From Monoraphidium neglectum (Eukaryota; Chlorophyta; Chlorophyceae; Sphaeropleales; Selenastraceae), in the NCBI RefSeq assembly GCF_000611645.1, contig NW_014013081.1:8712-18888 (forward strand): 10,177 bases of DNA. The letters are read 5' to 3'. Made by a program: the position numbers and the translations under genes. Below, piece after piece: positions 1 through 8,779 of this stretch (its first letter is position 1; each line of letters starts with the position of its first letter). Under the pieces are notes generated by a model. The model was not told the DNA's origin and made no database searches. It saw nothing but the letters and a program-made list of their open reading frames with translations.

Positions 1-103
1 CTGCTTCTGCTTCTGCTTCTGCTTCTGCTTCTGCTTCTGCTTCTGCTTCTGCTTCTGCTTCTGCTTCTGCTTCTGCTTCTGCTTCTGCTTCTGCTTCTGC
101 TTC

Positions 104-108
<5 letters not shown>
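1..108 (-). repeat. (CTGCTT)n hexamer array encoding Ala-Glu
   Basis: Eighteen perfect copies of CTGCTT on the plus strand run from the window edge. In the minus frame inherited from the poly-Gln exon they read GAA GCA, an alternating Glu-Ala block. The array is cut by the window start, so its real length is unknown. Perfect copies suggest recent expansion. Confidence 0.95.
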
Positions 109-158
<50 letters not shown>

Positions 159-755
159 GCTGCTGCTTCTGCTGCTGCCACTGCTGCTTCTGCTTCTGCT
201 GCTTCTGCTGCTGCTGCTGTTGCTGCTGGTGCCGCCACGCCGCCTGGTTCCGATGCGGCTGCCGATGGTGCCGAAAGTGGATTCAGCAGTGGTACTGGCG
301 ACGCCGCCACCGCTACTGTCAGGGGTGCCGCTGCTGGTGCTGCTTCCGCGAGCACGGCCGTGGCCGCCACCGCTACTGCGGCTGGCACAGCAGCTGCCGC
401 TTCTTCTGCCGCCGATGTTTCTGCAGCTGCCTCTTCTTTTGATGGCGGAAGTGCTGAACTTGTTGCCGCCTCTGTTGGCACACCATCGCCAGGGTCGTCG
501 CCGCGCCAGGTCAGCACGTCACCCCCGCTAGCAGTCACACGAGCTGCTGTGCACGCCCCTGCTACGTCGCTTTTGCGTGAATGTGGTGCTTCTTCTTGGC
601 CCCTCTGCTGCTCCTGCTGCTCCTGCTGCTCCTGCTGCTCCTGCTGCTCCTGCTTCTCCTGCTGCTCCTGCTGCTCCTGCTGCTCCTGCTGCTCCTGCTG
701 CTCCTGCTGCTCCTGCTGCTTCTGCTGCGTCTGCTGCTCCTGCTGCTCCTGCTGC

Positions 756-803
<48 letters not shown>

Positions 804-1204
804 GGTGGCAGTTGCTGGGGCTCCTGACACCCCTGCTGCAATTCAGGCAACAACAGGATCTGCTGTTGCGGGGGCGTCACGGACAGCACCGTCTCGGGTG
901 CCGTGGCCGGAAGCACTAAATCCAGCAGTTGTTCGGGCTGCTGGCCCTGGTGAACCGTCGGCTGCTGCTTGGGCTGCTGCTCCAGCTGTGGCGCCAGATG
1001 GGATTCATCTTTCGCCTCCGGTACAGGGCACAGCTGGCTTGCCGCTGTGGACGGCAACGAAGCAGATGGTCCAGGCCGCGCCTCGTGCCGCACGTGCGCT
1101 GGCCCCTGCTGCAGGGACGACGCTGCTGGCGTCTCAAGGAGCTCAGTGGCCCGATCACACAAAGCAGCCGGCTGCAGGCAGAGCGCATGCTCCACCCCTG
1201 CGTG

Positions 1205-1299
<95 letters not shown>

Positions 1300-2126
1300 C
1301 TGAAGCTTGCGCCGGCTCTTGCGGCGCCGGTGGCACCGCCGGCTCAGCCGCATCCGCCGTCCTTGCGGCCTCCGTCGCCTCCGTCTCCGCCTCCGCCGCT
1401 GCTGCCACGGCCGCCACCGCCGCCACCTTTGGCACCCAATGCAGTGGAGCCGGTGGGGATGCCGGGGCTGCTGAGGGGTGCGGCTGCGAGTGCCTGCGCT
1501 GATCAACAGACTTGCTCTCGCCAGCAGGTGGGTCGGCAGTCTGAGATAAGTGGCCCGTCGCCTCCTGTCCCTTTGTGCAGCCTGTGGTTGCTTGGACGGG
1601 CGTGCTGGCCACAGCGACGGCGGCTCCACAGCCGTCCAGCACCTTGGTTGACCTGTCTGTGTGCACGTTGCGGCCACCACAGCCTCCATTGGAGCCGCCT
1701 TCGACGCCATCGCCACAGCAGCTGCTGCCACTGCCCTTACCGGAGTCCTTGCCCGCAACCCTGCCGCCGCCCTTGCCGCCGCCGCTGCCACCGCTGCCGC
1801 CACTGCCGCCACTGCCGCCACTGCTGCCACTGCTGCCACTGCCCTTGCCGCTGCAAAGGGGGGGCCCGCAGCTGATGGAGGGCAAATAGCTGGCTGACGT
1901 GGCCACCACGCTCTTCTTGGCAGCTGGCCCCACAGCTGCAATGCCATCGTCAATGCGCACCGCCACACTGCTGGCTGCGCAGCCAGCGCATGCGCGCACA
2001 GCTGGTGCCTCCGGCCGCCTTTCAGCGGATGGTGTCGCAGCGCTGGAGAGCAATGTGTGGTGCGTCTCGTGATGCTGGTGCGACGGCAACGAATTTCTCT
2101 TTGCCTGTCGCTGTAGCTGCTGCTGG

Positions 2127-2207
<81 letters not shown>

Positions 2208-4753
2208 AGCTGCTGCTGTTGCTGCTGCTTTGGCTGTGTCCGCAGCTTTGGCTGTGTCTGCTGCTTTGGCTGTATCTGCTGCTGCTGCTGCCGATTTGAC
2301 AGCCGCTGCTTTTCCTCTTTCTGCTGCTTAGTGCGGGGTGAAGGTGAAGGCGGTGGCGACGGCTTGCGCCGCGCCGGCGATGACGGGATAGCGGCGTGAA
2401 GCGTCTGCTGGTGCGAGTGATGGGCGTGACGCTTCTGCTGCCGCTGCTGCTGCCGCTGCCGCTGCTGCTGCTGCTGCTGCTGCTGCTGCAAGGAGCCTGG
2501 AGCGCGGCAGGCATCGGCATACGCAGGCGCAACGCTGTGCAACTCCGCGAGGGTGCCAGAGGGCGCCGGCGCAGTGCTGCCGCCAGCGGCGGTTTTCGTG
2601 GCGGCCAGTCCAGGCTGCGCAGATGCGATCGCGGCAAGCAGCTGGGGATGCTGCTGTGGCTGTGCCTGTTGAACGGGCTGCAGTCTCGAGGAGCCATGGC
2701 TGGGGCCTGGACCCGGTACTGACGCGCTGCGATGCAGGATCTGCCAATCGCCTGTTATCAAGAGTTCGTCTGTGGGAGGGGGTGCACAATGTAGAGGATG
2801 GCGGAGGTGGGAGTTGGAGGTGGATTGTGGACGCATGCGGTCTGTGCCAAATGCGAGCATGGGCAGCACGCACGCATGCGTGGCATGGGTGCGCGCGCGT
2901 GTGGACGCCTGCACGCAAATTTTGGCAAATCGGGCTGACTGCACGAGCGCGTCTCTCCAGCAAATCACTCACCTTCGTGCGGCTCGGCCGCACATGCGCC
3001 GCTCAATCCCTCGCCGTCCGTCGAGCCAAACATTACCCCTCCTGCTGCGGGCCCCTCTGGCGCGCCTTCCTCCGGCCCCGCCGCCGCCTCTGCCCCCGCC
3101 TCCGCGCCCACCGCCGCGCACACGCGCTCGTGGTACGACTCCACCACCCGCAGCAGCAGCCCGCGCTCCGCCTGAGCCAGCGCGGCGGCGGCCTTGGCGC
3201 GGGGCGCGCGCGAAAGGCAGATGCCGCGGCGCAGCGCTGACAGGGCCTGGGCCATGCCGTGGGCGCGGAAGCTGCGGGCAAAGAGGTCCCTGTCCCGCGG
3301 GTGCCACCGCCACGACTCGGCGGCGGCCTTGGCAGGCCGGTATGGATGGGGAAGGGGGCGGCAGGCATAAGACGGGAGAGGTGCGCCGCCAATTTCGGCG
3401 CCCAACCAACTGGGGTGTTTCCAAACGCCCGTGGCAACGACTTGGTAGGAGGATTCTAAGCATTCGTTTGGCGCTTGTATATGGTTGAAGCTGCCTGCCA
3501 CAGACGCACGCACGCACGCATGCACGCACACACATACATACCAACACACATACACACGCCCACACACACACACATATATACGCGTGTGCACCCACCCACC
3601 TGGTGGTCATCGCCCAGCGCTAGCCCCGCCCTTAGGAGTGACGTCATCTCCCCAAGCACCTCCCCCACCAGCCGCCAGTCCCCGCCGTAGCTCAGCCCCG
3701 CCGCCGCCGTCCAGAACCCGCCTCGCAGCAGCAGCGCCGCCGCCGCGAGCTGGGGGGCGGCGTCGAGCGCGCGCAGCGCCTGCGTCGCAGCTGCGAGCTG
3801 CAGCACCGTCAGGCGGGGCTTCTGCACCACGCAGCGCAGCAGCAGCGCCTCCAGCGCGTCAAGCGCCGGCGCGTCGCCCCCGCTGAACGCGACCGGCCGC
3901 CGCGCCGCGCCGCGGCCGCCCGCAGCGAGCGCGCCGCTGCTGAAAGTCTCCGGCCGGGCCGTCGCCGCCGCGGCCGCGGCCGCCGCGCTGAGCGGGCGCA
4001 GGGCTGCAGGGCCGGGGCCCGCCCTGCCGTCGGGCCCACCGCCCAGGCCACTCAGAGCGCTGACAGGGCGCAGAGAGAACTCTCCTGCATCCACACGCTC
4101 CTGCCACGCCGCCAGCTCAGCTTCGAAGGCCGGCTCTTGGTCTGAGTTCGATGAGTAATCCCAGCGGACGCGCCTGCCGGGCCCCGCCGTCCCCTGCGCC
4201 GCGCCGCCCGCTGCATTCGCAGACGACACCGCTGTGGCGCCCCGCAGGCCCCACGACGCGCGGCCGCCGGCCCCGGCGCTGCCGCCGCCGCGCGACGGGT
4301 CGAGCGGTGCGAGCGCGCAGGCGGCCGCCTGGGCGGCAGCTTCCAGGTAGGGGGACGCCCGGCTGGGGCTGATCGCCCCCTTTGCGAGAGTGGGTGCGCC
4401 GGAGCCCGCCGCTAGCGGTGGGATCAGCAGCGACAGCGGTTGGGTCGCTTGCGGCGAGGGCGGACGCCAGGGTTGGCCGAGCGCGCCGCCGCAGCCGTTG
4501 CGACCGAGCGCGGCGCCGAGGCTGCCGGTGAGGCCGATGCTGCTGTTTGGGATTGCGGAGCAGGCGGTGCTGCCGCCGGCTGCGGCGCCGCATGCGGCAA
4601 GGCCACTGCCGTGGATCGTGGTAACCTGCATCCCGCAGAGCAAGCTGCCAGGGGCTGGGGCGCCACTGCTCCACGTCGAGTTGATGCAGTGGGCGCAGGC
4701 TGCCGCCCCGCCTGCTTCAGGCAGCGGGCATTTTTGGACCAGCTCGTTGTAGC
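1..4753 (-). CDS. Unrecognised large poly-Gln / low-complexity protein, multi-exon, partial
   Basis: I do not recognise this gene. Three exons join in frame: 4753-3600 (acceptor CCTTTCAG; donor CAG|GTGGGTGG, phase 0), 3327-2973 (acceptor CCAAG; donor GAAG|GTGAGTGA, phase 1) and 2769 to the left edge (acceptor CCCTCCCACAG), giving at least 1,425 codons. Residues 1-502 are Ala/Leu/Gly-rich with stretches that look helical (QLAAATQALRALDA; HGMAQALSALRR). The exon 2-3 join reads EPHE-DELLITGDWQILHR. From about residue 597 come Gln tracts (near 597-615, 691-720, 994-1024, 1159-1173), a QQE repeat to 1224, a KQQTQP-type repeat, a Gly/Ser linker and an Ala/Glu block from about 1348. This composition is seen in nuclear regulators and RNA-binding proteins, but no domain supports a function. 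The 3' end is outside the window. The 5' end is uncertain: translation could start at the ATG at 4631 or in an upstream exon, because an in-frame TAA lies just above the acceptor at 4754. Frame choice in exon 3 rests on splice phase, its longer openness (2968 to 1) and natural-looking spacer peptides. Confidence 0.6.
109..235 (-). repeat. CTG/CAG tract read in the alanine register
   Basis: CTG units, about 15 in a row at first and then interrupted by CCG, CTT, CCA and TTG, continue directly from the hexamer array. In the frame of the long minus exon these units read GCA, so they give an Ala-rich stretch with scattered Glu. The tracts at 758, 1205, 2117 and 2435 give Gln in the same frame. Confidence 0.85.
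605..757 (-). repeat. (CTGCTGCTC)n nonamer repeat encoding Gln-Gln-Glu
   Basis: About 17 copies of a nine-base unit read QQE on the minus strand. Single-base variants give QKE (CTT for CTC), QQT (CGT) and a proline (CGG). It abuts the pure CTG tract at 758-802, so it probably grew from that tract and then diverged. The translated block is acidic and Gln-rich, likely disordered or coiled coil. Confidence 0.9.
758..802 (-). repeat. (CTG)15 tract, 15 Gln codons
   Basis: Fifteen uninterrupted CTG units on the plus strand read CAG (Gln) in the frame of the long minus exon. On the upstream side of the coding sequence the tract is preceded by a Gln/Leu/Pro-rich spacer containing PPQQQILLLPE. There are no CAA interruptions, a pattern that tends to be unstable. 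Confidence 0.9.
1205..1297 (-). repeat. CTG tract encoding 31 Gln
   Basis: Thirty-one Gln codons, all CAG except one CAA (plus-strand TTG at 1208-1210). This is the longest unbroken Gln run in the window. On the N-terminal side it follows an Ala/Glu/Pro-rich spacer ending in QASG, and on the C-terminal side it runs into HAGVEHALCLQP. Confidence 0.93.
1741..1857 (-). repeat. Degenerate GCCGCCACT repeat encoding a Gly/Ser linker
   Basis: Plus-strand GCC GCC ACT and GCT GCC ACT units read Gly-Gly-Ser and Ser-Gly-Ser on the minus strand, with Lys at intervals (GKGSGSSG, GGGKGGGR). The block resembles a flexible linker between poly-Gln segments. A small Cys-containing segment follows (SSCCGDG, GGCGG). 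Confidence 0.75.
2117..2280 (-). repeat. CTG tract (26 pure Gln codons) with KQQTQP-type repeats upstream
   Basis: Plus-strand CTG units at 2129-2206 give 26 consecutive CAG codons. Flanking units are interrupted by TAG (Leu on the minus strand), TTG and GTG (His). At 2223-2280 a longer degenerate unit (CTG CTT TGG CTG TGT) encodes the repeated motif QPKQQT, QPKLRT, QPKQQ. It looks like an older, point-mutated relative of the CAG tract. Confidence 0.88.
2435..2488 (-). repeat. CTG/CCG tract encoding Gln with Arg interruptions
   Basis: Nine pure CTG units (2462-2488) are followed at lower coordinates by CTG mixed with CCG. They read nine Gln and then QRQRQQQRQQ on the minus strand. This is the most N-terminal Gln tract of the gene, and basic residues break it up. 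Confidence 0.88.
3501..3590. repeat. CA-rich microsatellite in an intron
   Basis: CACG, CACA and TACA units on the plus strand fill the inferred 272-base intron (3328-3599) between the first two visible exons of the poly-Gln gene. On the transcribed strand it is GT-rich and begins close to the donor GTGGGTGGGTGC. Coding-like translations across it (runs of Cys/Val/Tyr) come from the repeat. Confidence 0.85.
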
Positions 4754-4754
4754 C

Positions 4755-5438
4755 TGAAAGGTGTGGCCCTTGGCCTTATGTGCCTGTGCAGTAGGCGGCG
4801 CCAGGTGAAGGCGGCGTGTGCTCATTGGACGTGAGACGCTCCGAAGACGCAGCACACTGCAGCGGCGCTCCGGGCCCCGGGGATGGACAGCCCTCATGCA
4901 GCGCAGCAGTCGGAAATCTTTGTCCTCACCTTTTAAGAATAACGTAACTGCCTTTGATGACTGACGCGGACTTCGATCGCACGCTCATTTTATTTCTGCG
5001 CGAGCACCCGCCCTTCAAACATATCTGTTCGCTGTGCAGGACTCAAGATACATGTATAGTCGAGCAGCCAAGCGGGCCGCTGGAGCCGAGACCTCTGGCC
5101 TGCAGGAGTCAAACGGCAGAGTCAAGATCTCCACATGACGGAACTACACACTGCCTGAGCAACGCGGTGGCGGACCGCAGGAATCTTTGCGAGTTGCTTT
5201 TATAGCCATCGAAGGGCATATCATGCAGCCAGGCAAGCCGCACCAGCTAACTGAGCAACGCCGACCATCGCTCGTCAAGCGACCTGCGAGAAAGCGCGTG
5301 AGCCTTGCAAAGCGGGCGACGCAGCGCCCGCGCCCCAACTGCGAGGCCCAACTACAGTATTTGCAGTCCGCTTCCTTATGATCGATGTGCCCCCTCAAGA
5401 CAGCTTTCATTGCGGAAAAACAGTCGTTGAGCGCGATG
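4755..5438. other. Intergenic region between RPL13 3' end and the poly-Gln gene
   Basis: Both flanking genes are on the minus strand, so this should hold the promoter and 5' end of the poly-Gln gene. A strong donor-like site (AAAAG|GTGAGGAC on the minus strand, near 4931) lies downstream of a minus-strand ATG at 4992. That short reading frame would exit in phase 2, while the next exon needs phase 1, so I could not join them. GC content is lower than in the genes. No conserved protein or RNA is visible. Confidence 0.4.
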
Positions 5439-5443
5439 TTACA
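5439..5443 (-). terminator. TGTAA poly(A) signal of RPL13
   Basis: TGTAA on the minus strand (plus-strand TTACA) lies 70 bases past the RPL13 stop codon. TGTAA is the usual chlorophyte polyadenylation element, and it is the first one after the stop. Cleavage would be expected 10-20 bases further, near 5425. Confidence 0.75.
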
Positions 5444-5513
5444 GCGGCAGGCCTCCAAAGGCCCCACCCATGCAGACAGCTGCCGCCGCCGCCGCGTGCC
5501 AGCCGCGCGTGAT

Positions 5514-8026
5514 CTAGGCGTTCTCCTTCTCCGCGGCCTCCGCTTCCTTGGCGCGCTTGGCGCGGACGCCCACCAGGCGCGCGTTCATGCGCTCGATGCG
5601 GAGCTTGGTGTACGCCTTGAAGTCCTGTGGGGAATTCAAAACGGCGGGCCGACAGCTGGGTCAAGAGGCCGCGTTGGGCAGCAAGCAGCAGAAAAACAGG
5701 ACCCAGGAGGCAGCCAGCGCAAGGCCCAGCACCAACAACAGCAATTTGCCTGCTTTGCCTTCCTAAGCCGACCCGCACGCGGAGCCGCGCTTTTGCGCCC
5801 TTGTTCACACACCCCAAGCACCAAACACCAACCGCCCCGCCCCCGCTCCCGGTGCCGCCTCCGCCCGCCGGCTCGGGGCCCCGCGGCACCCCCATCCAGC
5901 ACGACACGCGCCCTGGGCGCCGCGCCGGGCAGGCTCCCGGGGAAGCTCCTTCCGTCAAGGGCGGGAAGCCACTTCCCGCCCTGCCCCTCCACCGCCAACC
6001 TCCTCGACCCACCTTCAGCTCCTGCGTGATCTTGACCTTCTCCAGCGCCGGCGCCTCCTTGACCACCGGGATCACCGGGCCCTTCACCTGCGCGGCCGCC
6101 GCGGCAGCCTCCTCCTTGCTAGCCTGCGAGCGCAAGGGGGGCGACGTGGGCGGCGAGCCAGGGTCGTTAGGGACCGCAGGAGCGTTGGTTGGCCGGCCGG
6201 CGCCGCTCTGCACGCGCACGCGTGACCTACAGCCAAAGCGCGGCCTGCACGCGGTCTTCCGCAGAACGGGCTAGACCCGCGCGCCGCGCAGGCCTGCGGC
6301 ACGTCGCCCCGCCGACATCAATCAACCCGCTCCGCCGCCCGTACACCCGCGGCGGCACGCCAACCCCCGGGCCTAGAGCTCAAACCCCAAACGCAGACGA
6401 CACCTCTGCCTCACCCCGCCGGCCCGGACCCACCTCGAACTTCTTGGGCTTGTTGGCGTTGCGCGGGAAGATGACCAGGTTGCTGCGGTAGGCCTTGAGC
6501 CGCGCAACGTTGGCCTGCAGGCCCTCCAGGCTGCTGTTGCGGCGGCGGTGGTCCACGGAGATGCCGATGGTGGGCGCGAGCTTGGCGGGGATGCCCGCCT
6601 CCTGCGGGGAGGGGGTATCGAGGAGATGGGGCCGGGTGATGTTCTGATGCAAAAGAGTGGGTCCGCCTAGGAACGTGGGTGTAGCAGAGTTCATGCAAGG
6701 CAGGAGCAGGCCGGCTGCAGGAGTCGTCGTGAGCGTTGCCGATCGCAGGGTGATCGAGAGCGCCGCTGCTGCGCGGATGGTGCGTTGCTGGGGCCGCCGC
6801 CGGGCTCCAGCCGCTGCCGCAGCGCGTTGCGTGAGCTGAGCCGCTGCTCGCTGCCTGGATGCCCTGCAGCTTGCTGCCCTGCTGCCGCTGCTGCTGCTGC
6901 TGCTGCTGCCCCTGCTGCTGCTGCTGCTGCTGCTCCCCCTGCTGCTGCCGCTGCCGCTGCTGCCGCCTCTGCCGCCGCCACTGCTGCCGCCGCTGCTGCT
7001 GCTGCTGTTGCCGCTGCTTACGCTGCTGCTGCTGCTGAGGGTGGTGCCACTGCAGAGCAAGGCCACTGCTTGCCACTGCAAAAGGCTGGGCTGCGCCTTC
7101 ACAGCTCAGCTGCAGCGACATCCACAGCAGCTTTGGTCGCGGGTGGCCACCCCGGGCGTCGCCGCCAGCGGCTGGCGAGCGCCACTAAACGCCCGCCGCT
7201 TCGGCCGTGGGCGCCGCCCACCCCTGCCCTGGGAGGCCGCGCCATCAGGAAATGCTGTGCTGGTCACCCTGGCCCCCCGACGCTGCTCCTCGGCCGGAGC
7301 CCCTTGGTGCTTTGGGCAACGGCGACACGACGTTGCTGCCTTGGGCGCGACGCCGCTCGTGCGTTCTGGCACTGCTTGTTCCCGCACTGTTTTCTGGTGG
7401 CGTGTGTGTGTGCTGCTTGAATATTGCCAAGCGGCCAAGATCCCACTCCTCGCTGACAACGCTGAAGAGAAAATCCGTCGCGGACGAGAAAATCTGTCAG
7501 TTGGACCCCGACCCCGACCAGCCACGCCTCCTCCGCCGCTTCCGGGCCCATCGCAACGCGTATGCTCCCCCCGCCACGGTCCACCGCACCTTGAGCTCCG
7601 CAAGGGTGAAGCCGCGGCCGAGGCGGACCTTGGCGTTGTACTTGATGGTCTGCCCGTGCACCACTGGGCGCAGCGCGCCAGCAGCCGGCCGCGGGAAGGC
7701 CTTTGCGGCCTTCTCGGCGCGAGCTGCAGCACGCGCCGGGTGAGGTTGATAGGCACATGTAGTTATACAAGATCATCATAGCAGTAAACGCACAGTAGCA
7801 AAGCACATGCACCAGGCCCCGCTCGATGAGATCAGGTGGCCTCGTTACAGCAACGGCTGGTCGCACTGTTCTTCAGTTAAATATCGAATATGTCAAAACC
7901 TCGTGTTGACTGCTCACCCTGCCTCCGCCTGAGCTTGCGGGCCGGCTGGTTGAACCAGGTCCGCACGCGGAACTGCCACTTCTTCTTGAAGTGCTGATTA
8001 GGAATCACATTGTTGTGCTTCACCAT
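5514..8026 (-). CDS. RPL13: 60S ribosomal protein eL13 (RPL13), five coding exons
   Basis: This is a structural protein of the cytosolic large ribosomal subunit. The coding exons are 8026-7918, 7723-7590, 6601-6434, 6123-6013 and 5624-5514. All introns are GT-AG and the phases fit, giving 210 residues against about 206 in Arabidopsis and 211 in human. The start reads [17 protein letters not shown], the plant/algal form. Family signatures follow in order: [12 protein letters not shown] with [22 protein letters not shown]; the core [20 protein letters not shown]; then [22 protein letters not shown]; and the basic tail RVERTN-like [20 protein letters not shown] ending in ENA. The first exon junction is split within a codon (CAG G|GTGAGC joined to CT CGC), restoring [12 protein letters not shown]. 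Introns are 194, 988, 310 and 388 bases. A small Ala run (EEAAAAAAQ) sits where relatives vary. It looks intact and functional. Confidence 0.97.
6873..7036 (-). repeat. CTG/CCG repeat tract inside RPL13 intron 2
   Basis: CTG units, the longest pure run being about seven (6888-6908), are mixed with CCG and CCC and lie in the 988-base intron between RPL13 exons 2 and 3. CAG is on the sense strand, as in the poly-Gln gene, but here it is not translated. Long open frames across it (Ala, Ser, Gln or Leu runs) come from the repeat. I see nothing else in the rest of this intron. Confidence 0.9.
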
Positions 8027-8566
8027 CTTGTCGCGCTGCTCTCCTGCAAAGCGACCGCAAAGGCGTCAGCAAATGCCGCCGGCCAATCCAAGTGCCTTAC
8101 CGGCTGTGCTTTTGACAAAAGAAGCGCACCTAGTGCCTATCCCGGCCACAGCAAAAGAGGGAGCTGTGGATGGCCGCTTGGTGCAAGTTGTGCAGCGCCC
8201 ACCCACTGCTTTTCCGCCGCTCGTGCTGTCACTGCTGCAGTACCGCCAAGCAAAGACGCAATAGTAAGAGCTATCTCTAAAACCCTTCCAAATAGAAAGC
8301 TTCAGTTGTGGCGTGATGAAAATGGTTGCTATCGGTGATATACATAGTGCCCTGCGCCCAGGGCATGCAGGCTGCGCAGGTGAACTGCCGGCCGCGCATC
8401 TGAAGTAGACTCCTCAGTGTATACCACGACCACGTTGCCCTGATCAGGGGCTGGCGAGGCATGGTCTTGGCAAATGTGACACCCGTTTACCTGTGTGCAG
8501 CCAACCAGTGAGCCAGACGGGGCTGTCCACAGACAATCAGTCACCACAAAACGGTGTGCATATGCG
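8027..8566 (-). promoter_or_regulatory. RPL13 upstream region and 5'UTR
   Basis: This lies between the RPL13 start codon and the poly(A) signal of the upstream CDC50 gene, so it should hold the RPL13 promoter and leader. On the minus strand a pyrimidine stretch, CTTCTTTTG (8124-8116), could be a transcription start of the pyrimidine-rich type common in ribosomal protein genes. No TATA box or named element can be assigned with confidence, and no protein-coding gene is supported here. Confidence 0.4.
8044..8100 (-). other. Possible short 5'UTR intron of RPL13
   Basis: On the minus strand a strong donor, GCCG|GTAAGGCAC, is followed after a GCTGACG branch-like site by GGTCGCTTTGCAG. That acceptor lies 17 bases before the RPL13 ATG. 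The intron would be 57 bases, short for this gene. It would not change the protein. Confidence 0.4.
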
Positions 8567-8571
8567 TTACA
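8567..8571 (-). terminator. TGTAA poly(A) signal of the CDC50-family gene
   Basis: Minus-strand TGTAA, 208 bases past the CDC50-family stop codon. No closer TGTAA lies between. The 3'UTR would therefore be about 210-230 bases. Confidence 0.55.
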
Positions 8572-8779
8572 GCATTCAACTCAAGGCCACCTTGATAGCA
8601 GAGAGATTCTGATGCAATCATCGCAAGAATTGGTCAGATGGGAGGAGGCACCACCCCTACAAACACCCCACCATCAAACCGCTCTGGGGAGCCGACTGCC
8701 CAACCGCGCCGGCGCCGGCGCCCGTTCGCGCCCGCCGCGCCCCGCCGCCCCGTCAGATCTCAAATCTTAAATCTGGTGG

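Noticed and set aside
1..240. CRISPR-like array of short repeats at the left edge
   Set aside because: The hexamers are contiguous without spacers, and the context is a spliced eukaryotic gene.
577..1875. Long plus-strand frames of Ala, Leu or Cys runs
   Set aside because: These are translations of the complementary CTG repeats; CTG tracts contain no stop in any frame. No splice or domain support.
916..2697. A 593-codon minus-strand open frame rich in Ser and Arg
   Set aside because: It is the serine register (AGC) of the CAG tracts, one base off the frame required by the exon join at 2769. It ends at 916, while the Gln frame stays open to the edge. GC-rich repeats keep several frames open.
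2965..3610. Cys/Val/Tyr-rich minus-strand ORFs near 3500-3600
   Set aside because: They translate the GT-rich intron microsatellite. Only the 2973-3327 part belongs to a supported exon.
1..4753. Homology to known poly-Gln disease or transcription-factor genes
   Set aside because: Gln tracts alone are not evidence of homology, and no flanking domain matched anything I know.
6380..7121. Minus-strand Ser- and Gln-rich frames through the CAG tract near 6900
   Set aside because: They run from a repeat-rich intron into RPL13 exon 3 in wrong or accidental frames. The RPL13 splice sites at 7589 and 6602 explain the region.
7724..7917. Possible box C/D snoRNA in RPL13 intron 1 (ATGATGA on the minus strand near 7778)
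   Set aside because: No D box (CTGA) follows before the acceptor, and no terminal stem is visible.
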